From Endomychus coccineus (Eukaryota > Arthropoda > Insecta > Coleoptera > Endomychidae), in assembly GCA_958510875.1 (NCBI GenBank), contig OY294069.1, forward strand, positions 165,105,111 through 165,169,110: a DNA stretch of 64,000 bases, written 5' to 3'. The notes below the pieces were generated by a model. The model did no database searches. It was not told where the DNA came from and worked only from the letters and a program-made list of their open reading frames with translations. The position numbers were made by a program, and so were the translations under genes. Each line of letters begins with the position of its first letter. Within the stretch, counting starts at the first letter, position 1. Shown here in pieces: positions 11,124 to 24,080 of this stretch.

Positions 11124-13280
11124 CTGGAAACAAGATTGAACAATCAATAAAAATACAATAATATACATTTTAATATACAAAATAGTTTTAATTTTGTTCT
11201 TTATAGTTTAGATTATAGAAACATAAACGTGACTATAGTTTAGACTAGCGTGCCATCTTCAAAACGATACTAATATGTGATTAAACATGAAAGATCAGAA
11301 ATAACTAATAAATATTGTAAACTAGATCATTTAGAACAAAGTTTCGGCAAAAACCAATAGAAAAATTAAATCAATCAAAAATAAATTTCAACAATTGTTG
11401 CCATACTTTTAGAGAAGAAACTAAGAATATAAACATTATTTACAATAAAACCGATATTCAATTCAATGAAACGGAAATCATCGGATCATCATATTTTGAA
11501 TTAGTTCACATAGTTGTTGTTATTTCCTGTGGGACAGGAACCAGAAAAGTTGGTTACTGCTTTAGTATTCCGAGTAAGAAAAGTGAAATTCAATTTTCTT
11601 GATCGTTGATCATGTTTTATTATCATTTTAACGGATCTCAAATAATTTTTATAATATCCGCTTGACTTCATTTCTTTATAGCTAAGAATAAAACTTAAGT
11701 GACTCATATGCCTGTAATATTATCAATGATAGAATAAGTTTGTTGTAAATACAATACAACGATGGGAAAAATAAATTAATCGATTCCAATGTTTTTTTTT
11801 GGTAACGGTACTTATCACTTATTATTATGAGTTTTGCCTTTCTTCAGTGTTTGCGATTAAACTCAAAAATTAAGCATGTATTGGAAAGTAGAAGTTGGTG
11901 CAGGAATGGAATTCTCAAAGAAAAGTTTTTCTACGAAATGCGAAATGAAGATGTGAAGGTGGAAATTCACCTGCAAAAATGATTCAAATAATTGGAAATA
12001 TAAAAAAGTCATTCTTATCGCTTATCATGATGAGACAATATTAGCTTTAACATTATCTGTACTTCACTATGAAACAAAAGATTAAACGATAAATTAAAAT
12101 ACCACACGAGAATAGGCGAGAGTTTTCTGTAATGTACTTATTAGCTAATCTCACTTTTATGAAGTTTGTTGTTGTATCATACTAACAATTGAAAGTTTAG
12201 CCAATTGTACGCTCATATCATGCATGCTCAATTTGATTGTTTATCTCTATTCATCCTAAATATACCATACAGTGGATACATAAGATAAAATGCTGTATAA
12301 GTGAAGCACATTATCGTCGAATATTCACTAATTCATAGGTAAATATTGCTGCAGGTTTATTAATGTTGACAAAACGTGTTTCCGTTCCATGCTTGTTCCG
12401 GAGAACTAGTCCAGTATACTTCCCAGATATTGGCTTCTGGCTTCTATTCAATAACACTCCCACCTAGTTCCAGGGTTTCAGGTTAAGGTTTATTTTCCTT
12501 GTAAAGACCACTAGGGTGGGAGGTTGACGTTAAGTCCCATCGATTAGCACCTTACTTTGATATAGTCGAGTCCTCTTTGAACTATATCGCACAGAATATT
12601 CACGAGCTTACCAAGGTGAGCCAGTTCGCAGTAGAGTCGATCTAGAGTTATGCTACCCATGAGCCGGGAGATACTCTGATGGGACATATGAAAATAGTGG
12701 CTTATCCTATTTTTTCTGTGTTATTCTGGTAGAGAGCCATTTCGGCTCTCACTTGCTTGTCCTGGTATTTTTTCCTCTGTCCATGTGCTCTTTTGACTGC
12801 TTCATGAGGCATACTATGACAGAAGCATCTTCTATATCTAGAAAGGGCACATAGTACAGTTTCTTTATTCTCCAGTGTAACCAGGATCCCATTAGTCATT
12901 CACACCAATGCGGTCAATAACTGAACGGGTGAAGATATATATTCATTGGAGATTTTAGAAGTTTATGTATTGCCTCTAAACCCAAATTCTATTTGTCGGA
13001 GTACCTGCTTTTCCTCTAGAGCTTTTCTGCAAATCATGGGATTGGAATTTATTCGGAGAATTGTATATCTTTTTTTAATTCAAGCTCATTGAACAAGAAC
13101 TTGGAATACGAAAGCAATGGATAGCATGCCACCTAATGGTCTAATCTCATATCTAGATATTTTCTGCTCATTACAATAAAGAAGAATGCTCCAGTATCGC
13201 AAACATTATAAAAAATAAACACAAAAATAAGTTAACCCCTGTTACATAAGTTCTAGGAAAACAGCTATCACTGTGGAATG
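11124..13280. other. Probable Hecw upstream intron
   Basis: AT-rich to about 12350, then a CG-richer stretch (12360-12900) with a 65-codon minus-strand ORF that I do not recognise. No DWIGLY-type HECW exon was seen. Confidence 0.45.
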
Positions 13281-13830
13281 TTAAGTCTACTGAAGAAGAT
13301 CCTGTGGGAATTCAGCTAGTATGGGTACCCGCTCACTCTGGTTTGAAAGGAAACGAAGTAGCCGATGAATTGGCCAAACGGGGTTCCTTGGCTAACCCTG
13401 CCCTCAATACAACAATCGAAATCCGATCGACTACCGGGCTCCACACCTTCAGAGAGCTACTTAATAGACAGTGGCCGTCCTGGCTTGGTACCCCTGGTAT
13501 GACGCAGGCGAAACTTCACATTGCAGATTTTTCGCCCAAACGCTTCTCTCTATAATCAGAAGAGGCATCAAACTGGTAAGAGGTCTTCTTACAGACCACT
13601 GCATACTTAAAGGCCATCGTTCATGACACAGGTTTTAATAATTGCGGAGAGGCCTCTCATACATCCAGCACTGGCTTCTCTTGAGTACAAATACCGCCTG
13701 AGGTTAGAAGAGAAATCAGTCTATGCAGAATTCTAGCCTTCGAAGCTGCCTAAGGTCTGTCGGACTGAGTTTTGGACCCAATCAGGTGGTCTAAGTGCTC
13801 AGGACACTTTGATTGATTGGTTGATTGAAC
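13280..13830 (+). pseudogene. LINE RNase H C-terminal fragment
   Basis: The open part (13304-13555) contains VWVPAHSGLKGNEVADELAK, the last RNase H motif with its catalytic Asp, then a degenerate tail. After the stop, other frames continue with LVRGLLTDHC and ALASLEYKYRLR-like sequence, then a LPKVCRTEFW-type ending. This is the 3' end of a jockey/R1-type pol, dead. Confidence 0.75.
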
Positions 13831-13849
13831 GAGTCACCTATGACACAAT

Positions 13850-14400
13850 ATGTTGTTTTGTCAAATTATTTGACATTTCACATCAGTCGTTTGCATAATA
13901 ACCTACGAAAGAGTATCTACAACCTAGTTGGACAGTTGCCAAAACGAGAAATTGTTATCATCTATCGGGAGCACATAGTCTGAAAAACAACGATGATCGA
14001 ACTATTAGAGAATGAATTGAAGGAATACTAAGTGTTAACGTGCCAAAAAGCGGACAACCACGTTAACTAATCCAGGTTCAGACGTGCTAAAGAGTATCAT
14101 TGAGCAGTCCAATCATCAACTTTCTCGCAATTTCCAACTATGAACTGGTGTCCATTATGTGCCCAGAAATGATAACCCCAAACGTTCCTTGGGCGCAGCC
14201 TATTGAAACTTTTTGGGTCCTTCTGGCTGAGAGAGTTTATAAAAAAGGCTGGGAAGCCCAAAATAAACAATTGAGGCTAATAATTTTGCAAAGAGTGAGA
14301 TAATTTTAGCTACCTTCTAAACATTAATGTGACCAATCGGGCAATAACATCGTGTCATTGGGGAGACCCACTAGCAGCAATTTAAATACTAAATGTTAGA
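13850..14400 (+). pseudogene. DDE transposase remnant (IS630/Tc1 type)
   Basis: Frame-broken plus-strand sequence reads GQLPKREIVIIYREHIV near the start and, in the 67-codon ORF at 14100, ITPNVPWAQPIETFWVLLAE followed by RVYKKGWEAQNKQLRL. The P.A.PIE.FW..L block with a C-terminal helix is the end of a DDE_3-like transposase; the middle of the enzyme is missing. Confidence 0.55.
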
Positions 14401-17400
14401 GCCTGAGGATCACTTATAATTATCAAATGATGATTTCTTGAATTTAAACAAACGGTATTTGATTTTTATCCCAAAACTTATGTAACAGCTGTTATTGTGA
14501 AAAGTTAAATTGCAATATTCTTCCCAATAATTTCATTGATGATGAATTTCTGAATAAATAACTCACAGTTTCATGCTGACTCATAATGTCCTTTGTCTCA
14601 AGTTAGTATTTCCTTTGATATTAAGAAAATAATGATGAACTTTTTATTTAAAGAAGCCGTATGTATATATTTTCAGGAAATACGAATGGGAAAGTGATAG
14701 AACACGGAAAATTTGGTAAAATTCACAGTGCTGAGGAAAATGAAGATTCCATCTAATGTTCAAATATGTTGTACATATTAGAAATAATGATGAAAATCTT
14801 TAGGGTATACATTCAATTTATTGCAATTTGAATAAAAACGAATTCCTGATGACATGCAAAAGAACTCACCGATTTACGCAGGACAATATAACTTTCTGAT
14901 TATGAGCACGCAATTCACAACACATAAGAAACCGAATTCGCAATGTGAAATACAGAAGTGCGAATAGAGAATGACTCAGAAACCACTCGTCCGAACGCAC
15001 ATGAGTCGTTATACAAAACTAGAATTGAACATGGTTTTCGGAATACCGACATTCCTCAGTTTAGTGCTTCTTCCGGTGGAGTGTGCGCCATACCGGATAT
15101 AGGACGGCTTTTCAGGCAAAGGTAACAATGCTAGTTCCGTTTCCCTAACGCAGTCCCAGTAACTCAACATCTGGCTGTGTTGCGTGTATGTTTATCTTCC
15201 GATAGTAAAACCCTAATTGTGTTCAGGGGGATGTTAGGGGACTCCAAATATTTCTAGTTTATTGCAGTTTATTTTCAGCGTTTCAGAAATACGTTGACAG
15301 CGACGCCATAAATTATTTAACGATGATGGTAATATATCTTTTACAGATCAGCATAATATGCAAACTTACGAGTATTTTAACTTAAGCTTCATCTTGATAA
15401 AGTAAAAGGAAATTTTATGCTTTACGAAACGTGGATTTTGATTGAATTTCTATGGTAGGACCTCACCTATAATTGATATTTCATTGATGAGTTTCAAAAT
15501 TCTAGTTGCAAATTAAATCAAAATTGGATAGTAAAATGCCACTTTGAAAGAAACGTAGACTTTTTTCTCATTACTGGATATTGAACCATTGACCAATTAA
15601 TAGGTTATTTGTACTAACCAGCGATCTGCACTCTTCAATAGCGGTTTCTAAACCATTTCCAATATATTTTCGGTTCCAATCACATAGTATGTGACTCGCA
15701 AAAATACCCGAAAGGCAAAAATTGTGCTAACAAAAGTAAGGGAAATCAGTGATCGATGGATCACAGCTGATATTGGTACCTAGTAAAATATAGCCTAATG
15801 CTCAAAAAAATACATAATTTATGCATTAAGCGATGGAATTCAATTGTTTCGCAAGAACTGAAGAAAACATTCTAACGGTCAAGGATAATATCAGAGGATT
15901 CCTCGCAAAACTTCGTTTGGCGATTGTTTCTTACGACGGCTTCAGCAGTCCTTCTAGTCTATTACGTCTGAATCTAATTGACTTAATGTTGATTTCTCGT
16001 GCGCCAGATTTTTGTTAAGGTTTACTTCTTGTTGAGGGCCCTCACCACAAAGCGTATTACGGGGTAGTCTCAGTGGAGTAAGTAACCAGGGGTCAATAGG
16101 GCAGACTGAATAGTATTAGAATTGCAGGATCTAATTGGAAGTGCCAATTGCAATACTCGGTTACTTCTAGGCTACTTAAATAATGTTGCAGAAATTCATG
16201 TTAAACAAACAGGGAACTCCCCAATAATAAGTTTATTTATGCAGGAAGCTTCAACTTTGATAAATATTTAGCTTTGTCGATGTAATAATAATTTACTTCG
16301 ATCCGGGGGAAGCACTTATTATAGGCTTGAAAACAAATAGTCATGCAGGTATTATTTAAAGCGGCTATTCATGCACTAAATACTATTAAACGATATAGAA
16401 CTCAATGTACTAACTCAATTAGCAAAATTACTATTTATCTAATACTTCCAATGGTAACTGGCGGAACAGTTTACACTCACCCACTTTTTTTCTCAAGCTG
16501 TCTAACTAACTGACTATCTCTTAGGCTGTCTAACTGAGTGACTATATCAAACTAACTCAGGCTGACTAGCTAGCTGATTGACTATCTCTCAACGCTTGCG
16601 AGGCGTTCTTTTATACTAAACGAAGTGCTAGTCAAGTCACCTCCACCAGTTCCTGCAGACCCCCTTTTTACTCATTTCGCGCGAATGATGCTCCACCAAT
16701 TCCTCAATTCTGGGCCGTGGTTTTTATGCCTACATCTGTTTCGATATCTTATGTTGACACGAAATATGCACGGTTTTAAATGAAATCAAACATACGCGGT
16801 TTATCAATTGAAATGAATGCAAATCTGAACATTATACTACACTCGGTACTATCTATTTTCCTACACAACAATATACTTATTCAGAATTATGAATTCTATA
16901 TACTAATATAAACAAAATCTTGTAAAATTTATGACCAATATACGTGTTGCCGATTAAATATTATTCAATATTTTTGAGCATCGTTACAACGATTTTACAA
17001 TAAATGACGTATGATTCTTTCACTTGCGTTCAGAAGATTGTCGAAGAAATTGCAACGGACCAATCGCTGGTAGTACGCTCTTACATTCCTTGCATGGTGT
17101 AGAACTTGCATAATTTGGAAGTTACTTTTCAGTTACAGGATTCTGTAGCTGACAATGTAGATAGGAATCTTTTTTTGGATATTTTGAGTACAACTGGCTG
17201 ATCTGACCTTGGATATGAAAGGAATTTAATTCGCAAAATAGTTTTTGGATGAAGAGAATAGAATAATATCCAGAGCTGGCAAGGGAAGCTTTGAAATTAT
17301 CAGTGCCATTCACCACTTCTTACCTATGTGAACTAAGGTTCTCTCCAATGTGAACATAAAAACTGAGAAGAGAAATAGATTCTAATTAAGAAATGATTTG

Positions 17401-18060
17401 GTTATTTGCGCCCCTCAAAAAATGTATTTAAAAATAAGTACACCGGCACAGCATTATCACTAAAATTGTTGTATTTTTATTGTAATGTAGGATCTACAAC
17501 TTTTGCTTTTTAATTTTACCTGGCTTGAACCCGGGACTCCCGAACAAGACTACACGACTCCCCCCCAGGATTCGCGACCCACATGTTGAAAAACACTGAT
17601 CTAATGTAATTGAATTTAAAATCGAAGTGCAATTTACCGTTGGCTTAAAATTATGAAGATGATGGATATTTCGCAAACGCACCTATTGTAACCATTGTTG
17701 ATTGAAGTAAATTCCATTATTTCACAGATAATTCAAGTAATTACGAACATAGAACTCTTAATTCCCATGAACCATGAGAAAATCCAGTTCTCACGTAAGA
17801 ATGAAAGAGGGGTGTATGTGTTAATGGACAGTAGTGCTGGCAAAGAAATTCTAAAGACGAATAATAATTTCATTAGGAGCCTTGTAATATAGTTTCCGCT
17901 GGCTTACCGGAAGTGAATATACAAGTCATTGTGTCAGAACACTGAGCGGTGCGATAGTTGTGTGCGTGTGGCCTGATTGAAAACCGCCCATTCATGAGCT
18001 AGCAAGACCGCGTAAATGAATTATGAATGAGCCTAGTGTAAAAGCACAAACTAAAAATAC
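14400..18060. other. Non-coding stretch
   Basis: AT-rich with a few CG-richer islands (15030-15240, 16600-16740). A tandem minisatellite lies at 16497-16593. Two short ORFs (15833, 17695) show no recognised motif. I see no other gene. Confidence 0.45.
16497..16593. repeat. Minisatellite, ~30-37-bp degenerate units
   Basis: Three units begin GCTGTCTAACTAACTGACTA, GCTGTCTAACTGAGTGACTA and GCTGACTAGCTAGCTGATTG, each ending in TATCTC- or TATATC-like sequence. Confidence 0.75.
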
Positions 18061-18064
18061 TTAC

Positions 18065-18350
18065 GACTTGTGCAGAACGAGGCGGCGGCGCCGAAATGTC
18101 CTTTTAATTACGTCCAGTCACTTTCTAGACGGAAACGAACCAACTGTGCGTTTCTTTCGTTCCTCGCCATTATACTTTAACTAATAACTCCCGTGTCAAA
18201 ACGGGTATTGTCTGGTTAATTTAATATACATAATTCATAAATATATGCAATTATGCGCTATCTATTCCGTTCTATCGCTAAAACTGGGCGTATCGACTAG
18301 CGCAGCTCGATTCGATACACTCGACTTTGTGCTTTGTGTAATAAAAATAA
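18065..18350 (-). promoter_or_regulatory. Candidate 5' exon/promoter, CG-rich, with strong donor
   Basis: The minus strand has a CG-rich block (GGCGCCGCCGCCTCG) ending in a strong splice donor, CAAGTC/GTAAGTATTT, at 18065/18064. Upstream lie AT-rich TATA-like sequence near 18240 and a 20-codon ORF starting ATGGCGAGGAACG. The strand matches Hecw, so it could be an untranslated first exon of Hecw or of another gene. There is no protein support. Confidence 0.35.
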
Positions 18351-18519
18351 ATGACATGTTACGAATTATATTCCTCGCTGCATATGAACAACGGTTCATC
18401 GTTTGTTAAAGGAAAGCATGTTCTCCCATGAGAAAATTGGTCACCTTTCTTCAAACTCCTGAATGTTCCTGATGCCTTGAATGTTAAATCACGAAGCAAG
18501 AATAACATCAAAGCAGACT

Positions 18520-19581
18520 TATTATAGTCCAGTCTTTGAGCTGGGGAATTAAGCCGACTAAGTTTTGTACAGACGGGTTGAATAAACAATTTTTTTTTGC
18601 ATTCGTGACTACCAACCTGCCAAACCCCCCCGAACACCCCTATACTATAAAATACCCCTCATTTTTAGACTAATATTTAATATTTGAAAAAATGACAATT
18701 AGGCCTTGAAAATGGGGTCTAGGAGGTTTTTTGGGTTGTTGATCCGGTGGCATTTTCCCGGAAAATTCATACTACGGCCGGGAAAACGGGAAAATTTGGT
18801 AATTTTTACTCGTTTTTCACGCGATTTGCGTATTCTACGTCATCAAGATTACCAGTCAGGTATAACGCAAGTTCATTTCAATGTCATTACAACGTTTTTT
18901 ATTGGCATTTTCTTTGATTTTTCCGAAATTTTCAAACAATATTTTCTCCGGCGTAACTAATTTTGACATTTTAAAATGAACATTGAAAAAGTAAACGAAA
19001 ATCAACAAAAAACTGGAAGAATAACATTGAAAAGGATAGGTAACCATGATAAAAATTTTCCGCGTTTTTCCGGAAAATGTTTCAAATATATAAACCGTGA
19101 TCAGCGACCCAAAAACCCCTATAGCGACCTATCACACGATCATCCCAACAAAATTGAAAAATTTTCTTTGCAGTTTCGCCGGGAATTTTCATGGTTTACG
19201 TTAATCGTAATCGTTATACGTGACTGGTAACCTTGATGACGTAGAAAACGTAAATCGCATGAAATTGAGTCAATTTCAGCAAAAATTACCAAATTTTCCA
19301 GTTTTCCCGGCCGTGATATGAATTTTCCGAAGAAATGCCACCGGATTGATGGTCAACGACCCAAAAAAACCCTAGACCCCATTTTAGAGGTTTAATTGTC
19401 ATTTTTTCAAAAATTAAATGTCTAAAAATGATGGTGAGGATTTGGGGTGTTTTATAGTGTAGGGATTAAAGGGGGGGGGGGGGTGTTTCGCAAGAGGTTG
19501 GTAGAGAGTCACGAATGACCTTAAGGGTTCATAGAATATGATGGACAAACTTAGTCTCCCAGCTCACGGACTGGACTATTA
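18520..19581. mobile_element. Long foldback (inverted-repeat) element
   Basis: The core arms 18600-18869 and 19211-19517 are imperfect reverse complements, ending CATTCGTGACT / AGTCACGAATG. Each contains AATGGGGTCTAGG, GGTGGCATTT and CTACGTCATCAAG blocks in mirror order. Weaker mirror similarity extends outward (18520-18571 with 19545-19581). The inner 340 bp are unique. The right arm has a run of 13 G (19471-19483) where the left arm has seven C. No transposase ORF was recognised, so it is a non-autonomous foldback or MITE-like element. Confidence 0.8.
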
Positions 19582-19849
19582 GTTTAGTTGGCTTCTAGCT
19601 TCTTCAAGAGGAATGCTTAAAAATGTAAATCAGAAACCTTTATTGGATAAAGCATGATATTTTTGCGGGTAATCTTCGAGGAGACGAAGGAATCAAACGT
19701 TGACACACCACATTCTAATTTTGATGACGTTTTTGTTGAGAAAACGTTGGAGAGGCTTGTAGACGGGTATCTTAAGGCAGGACCTCTGAAGCATTCCCCC
19801 TTCACGAAGAACAGCATGCTTATAAGATGGGCAGATCAGTCGTGACGGC

Positions 19850-20640
19850 TCTGCACTCGGCTGTTAGCTTTATATAGCAACAGCTGAAGTTGAAGAGAGT
19901 CTGCATTGGTGCCTTCTTGAACATAGAGGGGAGGGGGCCTTCAACAAAAGACCTCTAGGAGCTCTATCAAACAAGCGGAGGAGAGACTTGGACCTTTGAA
20001 GGTGTACACCTTTCCATGACGTGGCAAGGTTATATCCTGAAAAGGTTGGTATCAGAAGGGTGTCCACAGGGCGAGGTACTCTAACCCTTTTCAGGGACTT
20101 TGGTTGCGGATGAGCTACTAGTAAGGTAACCCGTGCTGATGAAATCGCCATACTCTCCAGGGGAGCTTACCCTGCTTGTTCAACAGGCCTTGATAATTAC
20201 AGAAGTCTAGTGTATAAAGAGCCAGAGAAAACTACCATTATCATCTCCACCAGAAGGTACAAAATCGAGTCTGATGAAAATAGTAATCGGGGGCAAGTCA
20301 GTTGACTTTTCCGAGTTGGTGAAATATTTTCCTGTGGAAAATCTTCGACAGTGTAGACATCTCTAATTTTAGCTGATTTCTTAATATTCTGTAGTTAGTT
20401 TGCTGTTTATATGTTAGATCATCTATGCCAAACTTTCGGAAACTGATTTAATTTTGATTTTAAGGAGGTTTCAAGTTCGCGGCTCCAATATTTGCTCACC
20501 TCAGTATATTGGGAACTATTAAAACCACATCAACAGCAGCCATGGAAGTAATTGGACCTACCCCCAATTGACATTACGATCATGGGGAGACAATAATGGG
20601 ACTTCTGAGACTATGAAACTAAAGTAGAAGATCGTGCAGT
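19850..20640 (+). pseudogene. Non-LTR RT fragment
   Basis: Plus-strand reading in shifting frames: CIGAFLNIEG followed by AFNK (RT motif FLDIEGAFDN), VSEGCPQGEVL then GTLVADELL (the motif preceding the catalytic box, normally GCPQGGVLSPLLW), and GPTPN near 20560, a remnant of the LPxDIVIMG motif. It is the same type of LINE as at 48060-48960. Numerous stops; dead. Confidence 0.6.
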
Positions 20641-21610
20641 ATAATAGCATCAAGGATTTTGGGGGTGGTGAGGTCCTTGAAATAAAACTAACATTACTCC
20701 CAAGTACTCCTTCAATACTAACGAGGTACATATGTTCGAAGAAGGTTAGCTGTACAATGTACGTTGTCATGGAGGCAATTCATTATAACAAAACATCAAC
20801 CCAATCTCATTGTTTTAATGGAATTTCGTTTCATTCATGCACAATTTGATTGTGGTCGAGGAGGAATAAACTAAATTTACAGCAATAGCCACTTCCGCTT
20901 TTAAGGAAAATGACTTCTATTGATCACAACTGAATTCTAAACTCATTTCGTAACTTATTATTCCGGTGAGTTTCTTCTCGGATTGAGTTACAGCTTTTAA
21001 AGTCTAATTTACAATGATGTATTCATGTTATCGTGGTTTAACGTGACAGATGGTGGTTGACGTGAGCGTCGCCGTCGGTGAAGAATCACTGGCAGGATGT
21101 GTTCAATATTTTGAAGGAAATGGGAAGTATGCTTCTTACAATTTTGCGGTTGGTACGGATAAAATTAGCTACGACACCGTGCAATGTCTTGTCTTGTAAC
21201 GGAATATACCTATTAACGGTCTCACAGTATTTCGTCAGGGTCTATTCTAGGAAGCTTCACCTTAGTGAATATTATATCGACAATCGTGTACAATAAAATT
21301 TGCATAATTTATAAGCAGATCACACACGAAAATTACGTTGATTGGTTCTAAAGAAACATATAATTGAACTGATTGGATATAATGTATGGGAAAAAGTATT
21401 CGAAGTATCAAGATAAATAAAAAGGATTATTAAAAACAAAGATAGCGTAGTTTAGTATTATATATGCCAATGCCATTGAACAATTAAGGTGTCTTCAAGC
21501 TCACATACTCTTAATTTATAAGTGTTATGGATTGCTTCTGTTTCAATCAACTACGTTGTTAACTTAGAATAAAGATAAGAAATACACCTAAACCCTTGAA
21601 AAAAAGAAAC
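20640..21610. other. No feature recognised
   Basis: AT-rich sequence. Two ORFs of 71-72 codons (20634, 21078) have no motif that I recognise. Confidence 0.4.
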
Positions 21611-21615
21611 GACGC

Positions 21616-21700
21616 CAAGTTAGGTGCCCCCGGGTTTCGAACCCTGATCGCTTCTAAAACTAAGTAGTGTATACCTAAACAACACCAGCATGGTCATCCC
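21616..21700 (-). repeat. tRNA-like / SINE head with Pol III B-box
   Basis: The minus strand carries GGTTCGAAACCC, a perfect B-box, followed by GGGGGCACC. About 45 bases upstream is an A-box-like TGGTGTTGTTTAGG. The 5' and 3' ends do not pair as an acceptor stem, so it is not a plausible intact tRNA. A tRNA-derived SINE head is more likely. Confidence 0.35.
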
Positions 21701-21869
21701 TTGTGAAATATATCTGCCTTATGTAGATATCTTCGACAAAAAAACATGTGGGTTACCAGTGAGAGCCCCAAAAACCATATAATAGTCAATACGTTCCAAA
21801 ATTCAAATGAATGGCAATATTTAAAATTTGCTTTTTCTAAATTCCGATTTTTCATTATTTAAATGTATT

Positions 21870-22065
21870 ATTAATGAATTCTAGGAATTCGAACCGACAT
21901 TCCTGGATATCTAGTCCATCGTGTTTATTAATATTAATCTTTATAATCCTTTATAATCTAAGTTATCTTCGTACCTCAGAAAATTCAATTCTATATCTCT
22001 TAATGTACTTACACGAAATTGTGGCCAATCAAGTAAAGAAACCTTAAACTTGTTTATACTTACCC
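21870..22065 (+). repeat. SINE-like repeat, copy 1
   Basis: Shares with 22290-22475 the ordered blocks ATTCGAAC or GTTCGAAT, TAATCCT, CTAAGTTATCTTC, TCTTAATGTAC, TTGTGGCC and AAAGAAACC, spaced alike. A B-box-like TTCGAA near the head fits a tRNA-derived SINE. Confidence 0.6.
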
Positions 22066-22289
22066 AGAAGATTGCTCAGTCAGTTCTATTAAAATATATA
22101 AGAACCGGGATGCTGTCATTGAATGAGTACTGTCAGAGTAATTGCCAACCATAGCAACACTCTAACCTACACTTCGATTCAAAACGATTGAACTTCAGAT
22201 GAATGTGCATGGATACTTGACCTATAGCGGAGCATCGAATCGCATTGTGTTCATCAATGATCCACTACTATCCTTTTAGAGATTTATAT

Positions 22290-22475
22290 TTACAAAAATA
22301 TAAGACTAGACATCCTGGAATGTGTGTTCGAATCCCGCCTATGGTTCAATGTTTTACGTTTATTCATCTTGATAATCCTATGTTAAACTATCTAAGTTAT
22401 CTTCATAATTTGGAAAATGTAATTCTTAATGTACGTACGCAACATTGTGGCCCATTAGGCAAAGAAACCTAAAAG
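22290..22475 (+). repeat. SINE-like repeat, copy 2
   Basis: Second copy of the repeat at 21870-22065, in the same orientation. The head contains GTGTTCGAATCCCGCC, a good B-box. The 75-codon ORF crossing it is a by-product. Confidence 0.6.
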
Positions 22476-22479
22476 GCGT

Positions 22480-24080
22480 AGGTCCATCACTAATAAAACT
22501 TATTCAATCTTTGCAGAATATTAATTATGAAAAACTATAACTTTGATGATAATCTTAAAATTTCACACATCCCGAATAAACGTGATTTATTAAATTTGAT
22601 GGAATACGTATAAAAATACAGTATCCTACTGAATGATCAAGTGCTTAATAATTATACCCTGTTTGTATAATTAATTTTACCGTTCGCTACCAGGTTAAGG
22701 TTTAATCCCTTGATGGGTTAAACCGCAATTAGAAAAAGTTCCACTAACCATCTATCATTATTATTATTATATTATATTAGCTCTTCTGTTGTAAGTATTT
22801 TATAATATCTGTTTGAAGAAGCTACGTAATTTTTTGAAACCAGAATGCCAAAGATTTAATGGATCACCAGCTTGATAATATAAAATCGAGTTCTCATGTA
22901 GTTAACCCCGATAAAAGACTTTACTGTTGTAAGGTCATCGAGATGCATATAATAGTTAATACATCCTATAATACGAAGGAATGCTATTTTTATTTTCTTT
23001 CTCAGAATTCCTCATTATAAGTTTTACTCAAGGTACAACTCAATAAAACAAAAAAGTTACTGTAAAATATGTTGCTTTCTTTTCATTTCTCAGCCATCAG
23101 TGTAATATTTTATATGTAATTTTATTCCTCAGTTCCAGTTACAGTTAAGTCTAGTCGTTTGATGTTGTTTCAAGTCGTAATGATCTGGTGAAGGAACTCA
23201 TTTTATGGGTAATAATCTCGAGATTTCATTGTTATATTGAAGTCTATGAGGTTTATGAACTTCCCCGCCGGAACCGACGGTAATGATATAATTTTACATT
23301 AATTATAATAAGGCATCCGGTGTAATTAGCATTTTTATGATCTGCAAACAGTTTCATCTGTTTTTCCGAGATCAAAGAATTTCATCTGTTTACCCGAGCT
23401 GTTTCGAAACTATTGAAATACAGGTAGTTCTTAGAGAATAGGCCTAGTGAAGGAGTAGATAGCTCGAGTCAAAATGACAAAACTGAATAAAACATAACTT
23501 AGTAGAATGTCACTTAGTTTTAGGTGCCATGTGCATCAAACTAAACAACACCAAGCTTTTGAAAATGAGAAATCAAAACTCACCGATTTTTCTGAAAGCC
23601 TGGTGGATGGGAAAACGTACATCATATGAGCATACAAAATATTATAGAACCACAATAGGTCGTTATGAATCTTTTCTCCATGAGTGGTGATAGTGGAAGC
23701 ACACAAAATAGGATTGAGCGAAAATGGATCGCTACATTGTCTCCATCATACGAAATCTCAATGGTGAACCAAGAGTTCTCTAAAAATTGATCATTCTTGC
23801 CCTCAACCTTATATTATACTCAACCTAGGATTTTTTACAGCATTGATAAGATCCTACCTTATGGAAAAATGATATTGAGCTACGATGGATCCTCCATGAG
23901 AACCCTTGAAGTAGAATTTGCTTGGATGAAAAAAATTAAATAACTCCTTGTCACGCATCATTCTGGTTCTTACCCTTTTACATTAATCTAGGATAATTTT
24001 GAGTTCTAAAGTAATAGGAAATCCTACATCATGCGAGCACACATAATGTAATAGGACCTGAGAGAGCTCCACAATCGTTA
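22480..24080. other. No gene recognised
   Basis: AT-rich; an ATT microsatellite lies at about 22756-22781. No coding or repeat structure beyond that was recognised. Confidence 0.45.

Noticed and set aside
10965..11180. 71-codon ORF starting with a signal-peptide-like MYIKMYIIVFLLIVQSC
   Set aside because: The internal acceptor/donor pair and HECW homology use a different frame (STSAEE...TMWLLDI) at 11025-11123. The ORF is a frame shadow.
15031..15090. Plus-strand short ORF resembling a signal peptide (MVFGIPTFLSLVLLPVECAP)
   Set aside because: It stops after 22 codons with no splice donor before the stop.
15619..15694. Minus-strand 25-codon open segment (CDWNRKYIGNGLETAIEECR) with a gttagt donor
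   Set aside because: It looks coding, but its phase does not fit the Hecw exon at 11123, the acceptor is weak and I recognise no homology.
15833..16018. 61-codon plus-strand ORF
   Set aside because: No homology recognised and no splice or promoter context.
18359..18637. 92-codon minus-strand ORF (MFGGVWQVGSHEC)
   Set aside because: Overlaps the left foldback arm; no recognisable protein.
18600..19517. microRNA precursor
   Set aside because: The arms are hundreds of bases long and separated by 340 bp, so it is a foldback transposon, not a miRNA hairpin.
21616..21700. tRNA gene on the minus strand
   Set aside because: The B-box is perfect, but no acceptor stem can be formed and the T-stem has a mismatch. 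Treated as SINE-like.
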